Of a stretch of DNA of 64,000 nucleotides, positions 44,380 through 52,045 are shown one piece after another. The notes under the pieces were generated by a model, which had not been told where the DNA came from, made no database searches, and worked only from the letters and a program-made list of their open reading frames with translations. The translations under genes were made by a program, and so were the position numbers. This stretch comes from Burkholderia cepacia GG4 (GTDB taxonomy: Bacteria > Pseudomonadota > Gammaproteobacteria > Burkholderiales > Burkholderiaceae), in the NCBI RefSeq assembly GCF_000292915.1, contig NC_018513.1, positions 1,860,001 to 1,924,000 on the forward strand. Direction: 5' to 3'. Position 1 is the stretch's first letter; each line of letters opens with the position of its first letter.

Positions 44380-44753
44380 TGCGCGTCGCGCTCGGCGTCG
44401 GTTTCCGCGCGGGCGCGAGCGCCACGCAACTCGATGCCGCGATCCGCGCGACGCTCGCGCACTACCCGGGCGCCGAGCCGGCCGTCGTCGCGACGCTCGC
44501 CGACAAGTCGCACGCACGCGCGCTGCGCACGCTGTGCGCGCGACGTGGCTGGCCGCTCGTCACGTTCGACGCGGCGCAGCTCGCGAATTGCCCCCAACCG
44601 GCGTTGAGCGGCCCGTCGGCTGCCGCGCTCGCGCGGTTCGGCGTCGCCGGCGTGGCCGAGCCGTGCGCGCAGCTTGCTGCGCCACACGGCCGGCTGCTCG
44701 GCCCCAAATCCATCCGGGACGGCGTGACGGTTGCACTCGCCGGCCCGCTCTGA
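44376..44753 (+). CDS. cobE: CobE/CbiG-C domain protein of cobalamin synthesis
   Basis: This 125-residue protein is homologous to the C-terminal domain of CbiG (GVGFRAGASATQLDAAI at the start, then LRTLCARRGWPLVTFDAAQL and VAEPCAQLAA). CobE is required in aerobic producers, but its exact role is unclear. Its ATGATG start overlaps the cobA stop by 4 bases. A related region already exists inside the CbiG-CobJ fusion of the other operon, so the window holds two copies of this domain. Confidence 0.87.
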   Translation: MMRVALGVGFRAGASATQLDAAIRATLAHYPGAEPAVVATLADKSHARALRTLCARRGWPLVTFDAAQLANCPQPALSGPSAAALARFGVAGVAEPCAQLAAPHGRLLGPKSIRDGVTVALAGPL

Positions 44754-44787
44754 ACCCTTTGTTTCGCTTTCGACAGGACGACTCCCG

Positions 44788-45390
44788 ATGAAGACCGATG
44801 CCGAATCCCATCAACGGATGACCGAACGCCGCCGCGCCGGCCACGAGAAGAAGCAGGCCGCCGCCACTCAGGAAAAGGGCCTGCTGATCGTCAATACCGG
44901 CAACGGCAAGGGCAAGAGCACGGCCGCGTTCGGCATGGCCGTGCGCGTGCTCGGCCACGGGATGCGGCTCGGTGTCGTGCAGTTTATCAAGGGCGCGCTG
45001 CACACCTCCGAGCGCGACTTCCTCGGCGCGGTCGCGGAATGCGACTTCGTGACGATGGGCGACGGCTATACGTGGAATACGCAGAACCGCGACGCCGACA
45101 TCGCGACCGCCCGCAAGGGCTGGGACGAGGCGCGCCGGATGATCGAAAGCGGCGATTACCGGATGGTGATCCTCGACGAACTGAACACCGTGCTGAAGTA
45201 CGAATACCTGCCGCTCGACGAAGTGCTCGCGACGCTCGGCGCGCGACCGGATTCGGTGCATGTCGTCGTCACCGGGCGGCACGCACCCGACGCACTGATC
45301 GATGCCGCCGACCTCGTCACCGAAATGCGGCTCGTCAAGCATCCGTACAAGGAGCAAGGCGTGAAGGCGCAGCGCGGCGTGGAGTTCTGA
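44788..45390 (+). CDS. cobO: Corrinoid adenosyltransferase (CobO/BtuR family)
   Basis: This 200-residue enzyme transfers the adenosyl group of ATP to Co(I) corrinoid. The P-loop is GNGKGKST at about 38-45 (inverted ATP binding is typical of this family), followed by VVQFIKG, MILDELN-like VILDELNTVLKYEYL and VTGRHAP. A basic N-terminus precedes the core. It serves both de novo synthesis and salvage and is 34 bases after cobE. Confidence 0.93.
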   Translation: MKTDAESHQRMTERRRAGHEKKQAAATQEKGLLIVNTGNGKGKSTAAFGMAVRVLGHGMRLGVVQFIKGALHTSERDFLGAVAECDFVTMGDGYTWNTQNRDADIATARKGWDEARRMIESGDYRMVILDELNTVLKYEYLPLDEVLATLGARPDSVHVVVTGRHAPDALIDAADLVTEMRLVKHPYKEQGVKAQRGVEF

Positions 45391-45393
45391 CCG

Positions 45394-46698
45394 ATGCCGG
45401 CCTGCCCCGCGCTGTTCGTCAGCGCGCCCGCGTCCGGCCAGGGCAAGACGTCGGTGACGGCCGGCCTCGCGCGGCTACACCGGCGGCTCGGCCGCCGCGT
45501 GCGCGTGTTCAAGACCGGGCCCGATTTTCTCGATCCGATGCTGCTCGAACGCGCGAGCGGCGCGCCCGCGCATGCGCTCGACCTCGGGATGGTCGGTGAG
45601 GCCGGCTGCCGCACGCTGCTCGCCGATGCCGCGCGCGAGGCGGACCTGATCCTGATCGAAGGCGTGATGGGGCTGTACGACGGCACGCCGAGCAGCGCCG
45701 ATCTCGCGACCGCGTTCGGCGTGCCGGTCGTCGCGGTGATTTCCGCGAAGGCGATGGCGCAGACGTTCGCGGCGATCGCGTTCGGCCTCGCGCGGTTCCG
45801 GCCGGGGTTGCCGTTTCACGGCGTGCTGGCGAACCGCGTCGGGTCGCCGCGGCATGCTGAACTGCTGCGCCAAGCGCTGCCCGACGACTTGCGCTGGCTC
45901 GGGCACGTGCCGGTCGATGCAGGCATCGCGCTGCCGGAACGGCATCTCGGCCTGCACCAGCCGTCCGACATCGACGATCTCGACGCGCGGCTCGATCGCG
46001 CGGCCGACGTGCTCGCACAGACGGCGCTCGCCGAATTGCCGCCCGCCGTCACGTTCGCGGAACCGGACGTTGCCGCCCCGCTGCCGCGCGCGCTCGCCGG
46101 CAAGCGGATCGCGATCGCGCGCGATGCGGCGTTCTCGTTCGTTTACCCGGCGAATCTCGCGCTGCTCGATGCGCTCGGTGCGCAGCTGCGGTTCTTCTCG
46201 CCGCTTGCCGACGAACCCGTGCCCGACGATTGCGACGCGCTGTTCCTGCCGGGCGGATATCCGGAGCTGCATGCGGCGACGCTCGCGGCGAATGCCGCGA
46301 CCGCGCAGACGATCCGCGCGCATGCGGCTGCCGGCCGGCCGATCGTCGCGGAATGCGGCGGGATGGTGTATCTGTGCGAGTCGCTGACCGACGTGGAGGG
46401 CGTGACGACACCGATGCTCGGGCTGCTGTCGGGCCATGCGACGATGCAGCGCCGGTTCGCCGCGCTCGGGATGCAGCAGCTCGACACCCGCACCGGGCCG
46501 ATGCGCGGTCATACGTTTCATTATTCGCGGCTCGAGACGCCGCTGGCGCCGGCTGCGACCGCCGCCCGGCCCGATGGGGCGCCCGGCAGCGGCGAAGCCG
46601 TGTATCGCGCGGGTTCGATCGTCGCGACGTACATGCACATGTACTGGCCGTCGAATCCGCCGGCGGCGGCGGCGCTGTTCAGCGGCGCGGCGTGGTGA
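45394..46698 (+). CDS. cobB: Cobyrinate/hydrogenobyrinate a,c-diamide synthase
   Basis: This is a 434-residue glutamine-dependent amidotransferase. The N-terminal half is a dethiobiotin-synthetase-like ATPase (SAPASGQGKTSVTAGL P-loop, KTGPDFLDP). The C-terminal half is a class I glutaminase with the nucleophile Cys in IVAECGGMVYLCE and His in YMHMYW. It amidates the a and c side chains before cobalt insertion by CobN. The gap to cobO is 3 bases. Confidence 0.93.
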   Translation: MPACPALFVSAPASGQGKTSVTAGLARLHRRLGRRVRVFKTGPDFLDPMLLERASGAPAHALDLGMVGEAGCRTLLADAAREADLILIEGVMGLYDGTPSSADLATAFGVPVVAVISAKAMAQTFAAIAFGLARFRPGLPFHGVLANRVGSPRHAELLRQALPDDLRWLGHVPVDAGIALPERHLGLHQPSDIDDLDARLDRAADVLAQTALAELPPAVTFAEPDVAAPLPRALAGKRIAIARDAAFSFVYPANLALLDALGAQLRFFSPLADEPVPDDCDALFLPGGYPELHAATLAANAATAQTIRAHAAAGRPIVAECGGMVYLCESLTDVEGVTTPMLGLLSGHATMQRRFAALGMQQLDTRTGPMRGHTFHYSRLETPLAPAATAARPDGAPGSGEAVYRAGSIVATYMHMYWPSNPPAAAALFSGAAW

Positions 46699-46737
46699 CG
46701 GGCGACGCCGCAATGACGCGGCCGGGCAAGCTCGCCG

Positions 46738-47277
46738 TCACGGCTTCTCCCGTCCGGGCGCTTCCGATCTCGAGGTCCGGATCACGGTCCCGTCCGGCGA
46801 AAAATGCGCATTGAACATCGCATCGCCCGATACGCCGCCTTCGGCCCAGTGCCAGCTCCAGACTTCTTCGTGGCTCAACGCGTATTGCGAGACCGACGTC
46901 GGCTTGCCGAGCAGTTGCCGCACGTCGTCCTTCGTCATCCCCGGCACGACCTTCGCGATGTTTTCCGCGCTCAGCGCCTGCGTGATCGACATGAGCCTGC
47001 CGTCCGGCCCGAAGTCGAGCATGTACGTGCTCGTCCCGAACGGGCCGCGCGGATACTCGTACCGCTGCGAGCCGTCTTCGTTCTGCCTGACCATCTCGGG
47101 TTTGCCCGCGTCGCGGAGCACGTCGTCGACCGTCGACACGCCGCGCTGCAGACGGCCGAACGCCACGTTGTCCGGCTTGATCGCGTTGACCGCGTCGGCC
47201 ATCTTCTGATCGTCGCATCCGGTCAGCAAGAAGCCGAACGCGCAGGCCGTCAGCGCGATGAAGAAAGGTTTTCGCAT
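46738..47277 (-). CDS. SmpA/OmlA (BamE)-like outer-membrane lipoprotein
   Basis: This 179-residue lipoprotein has a signal peptide with lipobox LLTGC at about residue 21. The mature domain holds two BamE-like repeats: VAFGRLQRGVSTVDDVLRDAGKP and IAKVVPGMTKDDVRQLLGKPTS, the G-x-(S/T)-x-x-(E/D)-V-x-x-x-x-G-x-P pattern of SmpA/OmlA folds. It is not the essential BamE itself by context; it stands alone, convergent with cobB. A role in envelope integrity is likely but unproven. Confidence 0.82.
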   Translation of the reverse strand: MRKPFFIALTACAFGFLLTGCDDQKMADAVNAIKPDNVAFGRLQRGVSTVDDVLRDAGKPEMVRQNEDGSQRYEYPRGPFGTSTYMLDFGPDGRLMSITQALSAENIAKVVPGMTKDDVRQLLGKPTSVSQYALSHEEVWSWHWAEGGVSGDAMFNAHFSPDGTVIRTSRSEAPGREKP

Positions 47278-47612
47278 GTCGTAGGGGCGGTATCGATTGA
47301 GCGGGGCCGGCGCCCACGGCCAAACGAGGCAGTGCGGGCCCGGGTGTGAGCGGTCGAGCGACGCGTGCCCGGCCGTGCAGGCCGGAGAACACCGTTCGTT
47401 CAGCGAGCTGCGCGGCCGAATTCTCGTTGCTGCCGGCGGCCGGATCGGATCGCGACGTGCGGACAGTGCGCTTGTGCCGACGACCGGTCCGATGCGAAAT
47501 GGAGCGTAGCACGCGGCCTTGCGACGACATGTCAAGGACCGTCAAATCCTGATCCCGCAGGGGCGATGCGATGCCGACGGACCAGGCGGGCGCCGCGCGC
47601 GGGCCGCAACCG
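47278..47612. other. Intergenic region without a supported gene
   Basis: This stretch lies between the amidohydrolase stop and the lipoprotein start. A minus-strand TTGACA (47535-47530) could be the -35 of the lipoprotein promoter, which would leave a leader of about 230 bases, but no well-spaced -10 is obvious. I see no credible small gene. Confidence 0.4.
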
Positions 47613-48776
47613 TCACACCAGAAACGTCTCCGCCAACTTGACCCAGTACGACGCGCCGGTCGGCAGTGCCGCGTCGTTGAAGTCGTAGCCGGGGTTGTGC
47701 ACCATGCAGCCGCCCTCCCCGTCGCCGTTGCCGATGATCAGGTAGCAGCCCGGCCGCTTCTCGAGCAGGAATGCGAAATCCTCGCTGCCGGTGAGCGGCA
47801 CCATCCCGTCGATCAGGTTCGTTTCGCCGACCCACTCTCGCGCGACGCCGCGTGCGAACGCGGTCATCTCCGCATCGTTGACGAGCACCGGGTAGCGGCG
47901 CTGGTAGTCGATCGTCGCGGTCGCGCCGAACACGGCCGCCTGCGCATGGACGACTTCCTTGATGCGCGTCTCGAGCAGGTCGCGCACCTCGGGCTTCAGC
48001 GCGCGTACGGACAGGCGCATCTGCGCGCGGTCGGGAATCACGTTCGGCGCCTCGCCCGCGTGGATCGCGCCGACCGTGACGATCGCCATGTCGAGCGGCG
48101 ACACGTTGCGCGACACGATCGTCTGCAGCGCGATGACGATCTGCGCGCAGACGACGACCGGATCGATCGCCTTGTGCGGCACCGCGCCGTGGCCGCCGCG
48201 CCCCTGCACGTCGACGATCACGGTATCCGACGACGCCATGAACGGCCCCGGCAGGAAGCCGAACTTGCCGGTCGGGAAGCCCGGCATGTTGTGCATCGCG
48301 AAGATCGCGTCGCACGGGAACTGCTCGAACAGCCCGTCGTCGAGCATTTTCTTCGCGCCGCCGAGCCCTTCCTCGGCCGGCTGGAAAATCAGGTTCAGCG
48401 TGCCGGAAAAGCGACGCTCGCGCGCCAGATGCTTCGCGGCCGCGAGCAGCATCGCCGTATGGCCGTCGTGGCCGCACGCGTGCATCTTGCCGGGGATCGT
48501 GCTCTGGTAAGGCAGGCCGGTCGATTCGTGGATCGGCAGCGCGTCCATGTCGGCGCGCAGGCCGAGGCGCTGCGTGCCGGTGCCGACCTTCAGCTGCGCG
48601 ACGACGCCCGTGCCGCCGAGCCCGCGATGCACCGTGTAGCCCCACGCCTGCAACTGCTCGGCGACGAGGTCGCTCGTCGCGAATTCCTCGAAACCCAGTT
48701 CGGGGTGGGCATGAATGCGGTGCCGGATCTGGATCATTTCGTCGGCGAGGCCTGCGGGGATCACGCTGTGCGTCAC
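47613..48776 (-). CDS. M20D-family amidohydrolase (hippurate/N-acyl-amino-acid hydrolase type)
   Basis: This 387-residue metallo-amidohydrolase has metal-site motifs RADMDALPI (about 74), MHACGHDGHTAMLL (about 97), QPAEEGLGGA (about 129) and the distal TGSEDFAF (about 339), with a dimerisation lid domain in between. It removes acyl groups from amino acids such as hippurate or N-acetylated compounds. The start is GTG at 48776 because AGGAG lies 8 bases upstream. It is divergent from the AbiE-like module. Confidence 0.9.
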   Translation of the reverse strand: MTHSVIPAGLADEMIQIRHRIHAHPELGFEEFATSDLVAEQLQAWGYTVHRGLGGTGVVAQLKVGTGTQRLGLRADMDALPIHESTGLPYQSTIPGKMHACGHDGHTAMLLAAAKHLARERRFSGTLNLIFQPAEEGLGGAKKMLDDGLFEQFPCDAIFAMHNMPGFPTGKFGFLPGPFMASSDTVIVDVQGRGGHGAVPHKAIDPVVVCAQIVIALQTIVSRNVSPLDMAIVTVGAIHAGEAPNVIPDRAQMRLSVRALKPEVRDLLETRIKEVVHAQAAVFGATATIDYQRRYPVLVNDAEMTAFARGVAREWVGETNLIDGMVPLTGSEDFAFLLEKRPGCYLIIGNGDGEGGCMVHNPGYDFNDAALPTGASYWVKLAETFLV

Positions 48777-49132
48777 GGTGTCGTCTCCTAGGTTCCGTGG
48801 GGAATGTGCAGGCAAGGATAGTCGGTTGAGAGGCAACCTGACAGACAGAAAGTCGTCGTGGAGACAACCTGGAGTTGCCGGTCGATCAGGGTGGCACACG
48901 ACGAATCGCACGGCGGGAGGCAATCGGCCATCCGGGCGACTGCCCCGCACGATCGGGATGCACGACACTGCGTGTTCAGTCTCGATTTTTCAGGTGGGTG
49001 TGCGCGTTGATTGCCGTTCGCCATGCCGTAATAATCCCGTCACATCAATGGGTTGAGCGCATTTGTTCATTTTTTGACGGTTGTACATTTTTTGTGTACG
49101 CTGTCATAAAAGTGAACAAGCGATCTGCCCTG
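48777..49132. other. Divergent intergenic region between the amidohydrolase and the AbiE-like module
   Basis: This region holds the promoters of both divergent genes. The left part contains a CAACCTG repeat and GGCAAC/GTTGCC half-sites about 45 bases apart; the right end is the AT-rich operator described separately. I see no additional gene. Confidence 0.5.
49075..49106 (+). promoter_or_regulatory. Promoter/operator of the AbiE-like module
   Basis: TGACGGTTGTACA (49075-49087) and TGTACGCTGTCA (49095-49106) form an interrupted inverted repeat around a T-rich centre, 26 bases before the antitoxin ATG. TTGTAC and CATAAA (49105) could be -35 and -10 at 18-base spacing. AbiEi antitoxins repress their own promoter by binding inverted repeats, so this is the likely autoregulatory site. 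Confidence 0.5.
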
Positions 49133-50203
49133 ATGCCCGAGAACGCCACCCTGCCGATAGCGGAACAGCACGTGCTCGACGAAGCCTGCGCCGCGTTCGA
49201 ACGCGCGACCCGGCGCTTCAAGGCCCGGCGCGTGCGCGTGCCGGCCGCCTACAGCGCGCATGCTGACGCGATGATCCGCTTCGGCATGGCCGGGCAGACC
49301 TTCGAGATGCCGGCGGTTGTGAGCATCGGTGTCGAATCGCTGCAGGGCGCGCTTGCCGTGTTACGCCGCCGCCGCGCCACCCCGGTGGCTGGCGAGCGGC
49401 CGCTGATGCTGGTCGCGCCGTATTTTTCGGCCGAACTGGCCGCCCGCCTGATCGAGCACGACATCTCGTACCTCGATACCGCCGGCAACGCGTGCCTGAT
49501 CCAGCCGGAGGCGACCGTGATGATCTCCGGCCGGCCGAAACCTGCACGCACGCCGCGCCGGCAGGCATCGCGCGCGACGACGCCCAAGGGGCTCGCCGTG
49601 ATGTTCGCGCTCGCGACACAGCCGGGCCTCGTCGCGCAACCGCTCCGGGCGATCGCCGCCGCGTCGGGTGTCGCGCTTGGCACGGTCAATCTCGCGATTG
49701 ACGACCTGATCGCACGCGGCCTCGTCGCGCAGCGGCGCAACGGCGAGCGCGTGTTTCCCGACTGGCCGCGCTTCGTGCAGGAATGGGTCGCGCTGTATCC
49801 GAGCCGCCTGCGCGCGAAGCTGCCGAGCCGGCGGTTCGCCGCGCTCGCGCCCGACTGGTGGCGCGGCTTCGATTTCGCGGCATTCGACGCGCGGCTCGGC
49901 GGCGAGCCCGCGGCCGACCTGCTGACGCACGACCTGAAGCCGGCCGCGATCACCGTCTATACGCACGGCGCCGTGTCGAACCGCCTGCTGCTCCAGGCGC
50001 GCCTGCGCCCGGACGAGCGCGGCGACGTCGAGCTGCTCGAAGCCTTCTGGCCACCGTCGCCGGCGCTCGACTGGCGCGAGCACGACGTGCCGCTCGTGCC
50101 ACCGCTGCTGATCTACGCGGATCTCGTCTCGTCCGGAGACAGCCGCAATCTCGCCGCCGCCCAACACATCCATGACCGATACCTCGCCCACCCGCCCGCT
50201 TGA
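49133..50203 (+). CDS. AbiEi-like antitoxin/transcriptional autoregulator (type IV TA)
   Basis: This is a 356-residue protein. The conserved C-terminal AbiEi-type domain shows as SYLDTAGNACL (about 115), a winged-helix-like stretch LRAIAAASGVALGTVNLAIDDLIARG, RFVQEWVALYPSRLR, GGEPAADLLTHDLKP and LLIYADLVSSGDSRNLAAA near the end. AbiEi proteins neutralise a nucleotidyltransferase toxin and repress their own operon; the partner gene overlaps by 32 bases. The ATG at 49133 lacks a clear ribosome site; GTG 21 bases upstream (49112) is an alternative. Confidence 0.75.
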   Translation: MPENATLPIAEQHVLDEACAAFERATRRFKARRVRVPAAYSAHADAMIRFGMAGQTFEMPAVVSIGVESLQGALAVLRRRRATPVAGERPLMLVAPYFSAELAARLIEHDISYLDTAGNACLIQPEATVMISGRPKPARTPRRQASRATTPKGLAVMFALATQPGLVAQPLRAIAAASGVALGTVNLAIDDLIARGLVAQRRNGERVFPDWPRFVQEWVALYPSRLRAKLPSRRFAALAPDWWRGFDFAAFDARLGGEPAADLLTHDLKPAAITVYTHGAVSNRLLLQARLRPDERGDVELLEAFWPPSPALDWREHDVPLVPPLLIYADLVSSGDSRNLAAAQHIHDRYLAHPPA

Positions 50204-51092
50204 CGTCGACCCGCGCCGGCCGCTCGAGCCGGCGGCGGTCGCGCTGCTGCTGGCGGTTCGGACGGCCTGTGCGCAGCTCGATGCGGCGTTCGTCGTCGCC
50301 GGCGCAACCGCGCGCGACATCCTGATGTGGCACGTGTACGGCATCCGGCCGGTGCGCGCAACCCGGGACGTTGACGTCGCGGTGTGCGCGGTGAGCTGGC
50401 CGTTTCACGAGCAGCTCGTCGATGCGCTCGTCGCGACCGGGCAATTTGCGCGCGCGCCGAAGCATCAGCAGAAACTGCTGTTCGACAGCGGGACGCGGGG
50501 GTTTCGCACGGAGCTCGATCTCGTGCCGTTCGGGCCGCTCGAAACGCCGCCCGGCGAAATCGCGTGGCCGCCGGGCGGCGATTTCGTGCTGAACGTGCTG
50601 GGCTTTCAGGAGGCGGTCGATACGGCGCTGGCCGTGTCGATCGGGGCCGGCATCGCGGTGCCGGTGGCGAGCCTGCCGGCGCTTGCGCTGCTGAAATTGC
50701 TCGCGTGGCAGGATCGGCGCGCGCGCCAGAACAGCGACGCGTACGACCTGCTGTTCCTGCTCACGCATTTTCACGACGCGGGCAATCGCGAGCGCATCTG
50801 GGAGGTGGCGCCCGATCTGCTCGAACAGCATGATTTCCAGCCGGAGCTGGCGGCCGCGGCGCTGCTGGCACGCGATGCGAAGCGGATTGCTTCGCCGCAC
50901 ACGCACGATGCGATTCGCACGCTGTTATCCGACGAAGCGATTTACGCGACGCTCGGACAGGATCTGCAGGCCCGCGCGTTTGCACTGCTGCCGGGTGAAT
51001 TCAGCGATGACGCCGACCGGTATCTCGACGCATTCCGCAGTGCTTTCCTCGCGGATCCGCCCACAGCGCCATCGCGCATTCACGGGCCCTAG
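50172..51092 (+). CDS. AbiEii-like nucleotidyltransferase toxin (type IV TA)
   Basis: This is a 306-residue nucleotidyltransferase. The active-site region is VVAGATARDILMWHV followed by TRDVDVAV (the DxD metal pair), and the second family motif is ALLKLLAWQDRRARQNSDAYDLLFLL near residue 170. AbiEii toxins transfer nucleotides to tRNA or other targets and give phage abortive infection; activity of this homolog is untested. The canonical GS of the family is GA here. It overlaps the antitoxin gene and its stop shares a CTAG with the convergent vapC stop. Confidence 0.72.
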   Translation: MTDTSPTRPLDVDPRRPLEPAAVALLLAVRTACAQLDAAFVVAGATARDILMWHVYGIRPVRATRDVDVAVCAVSWPFHEQLVDALVATGQFARAPKHQQKLLFDSGTRGFRTELDLVPFGPLETPPGEIAWPPGGDFVLNVLGFQEAVDTALAVSIGAGIAVPVASLPALALLKLLAWQDRRARQNSDAYDLLFLLTHFHDAGNRERIWEVAPDLLEQHDFQPELAAAALLARDAKRIASPHTHDAIRTLLSDEAIYATLGQDLQARAFALLPGEFSDDADRYLDAFRSAFLADPPTAPSRIHGP

Positions 51093-51511
51093 GCCGAGGC
51101 CGCCCAGTCTTCGAGCGACAAGCCCGCAACACGGCTGAATTCACGATTGTTGTTCGTCACGAGCACGGCGCCGGCCGCGATCGCGTGACCGGCGATCGAC
51201 GCATCGTTGGCACCGATCGGCGTGCCGCGTGCGGCGAGATCGGCACGAATCGCGGCCGTTGCATCGACCGCGGCCGTATCCCACGACAGCACACCGTCCA
51301 GCCGCGCGACAAAGGCCGTCACGAGTTCCGCATGCTTCGGCGACGCCTTTCTGCCGACTGCACCGAACCGCATTTCGGCATAGGTAATCGCCGACACGAC
51401 GATCCGGTGCTGCGCATTGACGCACGACTGCAACCGGGACAACACGACGGGCGGCCGCTCGCGCATGATGAACGAACAGATGTTCGTATCGAGCATGTAG
51501 AGCGTGGTCAC
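51089..51511 (-). CDS. vapC: VapC-type PIN-domain ribonuclease toxin
   Basis: This 140-residue PIN nuclease has acidic metal-binding residues Asp8 (YMLDTNICSF), Glu46 (TYAEMRFGA) and Asp103 (GANDASIAGHA), and VTNNNREFSRVAGL near the C-terminus as in the VapC/FitB group. VapC toxins cut tRNA or rRNA. The GTG start at 51511 overlaps the antitoxin stop (GTGA) and has GGAG upstream; an ATG at 51496 would shorten it by five residues. Confidence 0.88.
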   Translation of the reverse strand: MTTLYMLDTNICSFIMRERPPVVLSRLQSCVNAQHRIVVSAITYAEMRFGAVGRKASPKHAELVTAFVARLDGVLSWDTAAVDATAAIRADLAARGTPIGANDASIAGHAIAAGAVLVTNNNREFSRVAGLSLEDWAASA

Positions 51512-51774
51512 CGCCCCGACTCCGTCGGGGCATCGCCATCGGCGCCGGACAGGTCGAAACGACCGGATTCGATGACGGCCGGGCGCTCGGCGAGGAAGTC
51601 GGCATCGGCGAGCGGTTCGCTCGCGAACGACAGCCACGTCGGCCGCACCGGACGCAGCAGCAGCGTGTCGCCCTCGCGTCGGATCTCGAGTTCCGTCACA
51701 CCCTCGAATTCCATGTCCTTCGGGATGCGGATTGCCTGGTTACGGGCGTTCTTGAAAATGGAAACGGTGCGCAT
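51508..51774 (-). CDS. vapB: VapB-type AbrB/SpoVT-fold antitoxin
   Basis: This 88-residue antitoxin has an N-terminal swapped-hairpin DNA-binding domain (VSIFKNARNQAIRIPKDMEF, then VTELEIRREGDTLLLRP) and a flexible acidic C-terminal tail (about 50-88) that should occlude the VapC active site. It overlaps vapC by 4 bases. Together they bind and repress the promoter about 30 bases upstream. Confidence 0.88.
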   Translation of the reverse strand: MRTVSIFKNARNQAIRIPKDMEFEGVTELEIRREGDTLLLRPVRPTWLSFASEPLADADFLAERPAVIESGRFDLSGADGDAPTESGR

Positions 51775-51803
51775 GAGCCACTCCACGGGAGTACGATGCG
51801 CCC

Positions 51804-51831
51804 ATTCTAGGCATATGCCAGCATATGTCAA
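51804..51831 (-). promoter_or_regulatory. vapBC promoter with operator half-sites in the spacer
   Basis: On the minus strand TTGACA (51831-51826) and TAGAAT (51809-51804) are 16 bases apart. The spacer contains two copies of GCATATG (51811 and 51821), each centred on the palindrome CATATG, 10 bp apart. Repressor bound there would sit on the same DNA face as two adjacent turns and block polymerase. Confidence 0.7.
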
Positions 51832-52045
51832 TGTTAAGGGGCGCGGATCCGGGATCGCGCCCGATGCTGTCGCGGGTGTGCTTGCCATGTTGTCACGACC
51901 TGTCTGCGATGAGAGTGGGATCCATTCTTCCGCATGCCGGCCGCCTGATCCATATCCCGAACGGCCGATGCCTGCCCGTCCGTCAGGCCGTGCGAACCGT
52001 CGCCGCTGTCGAATCGACGCGTCGACACTTCGCGCACCCGTCCCG

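Noticed and set aside
49075..51831. A mobile element carrying the TA modules
   Set aside because: No integrase, transposase, tRNA or flanking direct repeats could be seen; only the gene content suggests mobility.
51850..52045. Terminator at the end of the ornibactin operon
   Set aside because: TGTCGA/TCGACA half-sites exist, but the stem is short with a 9-base loop and no T tract follows on the minus strand.
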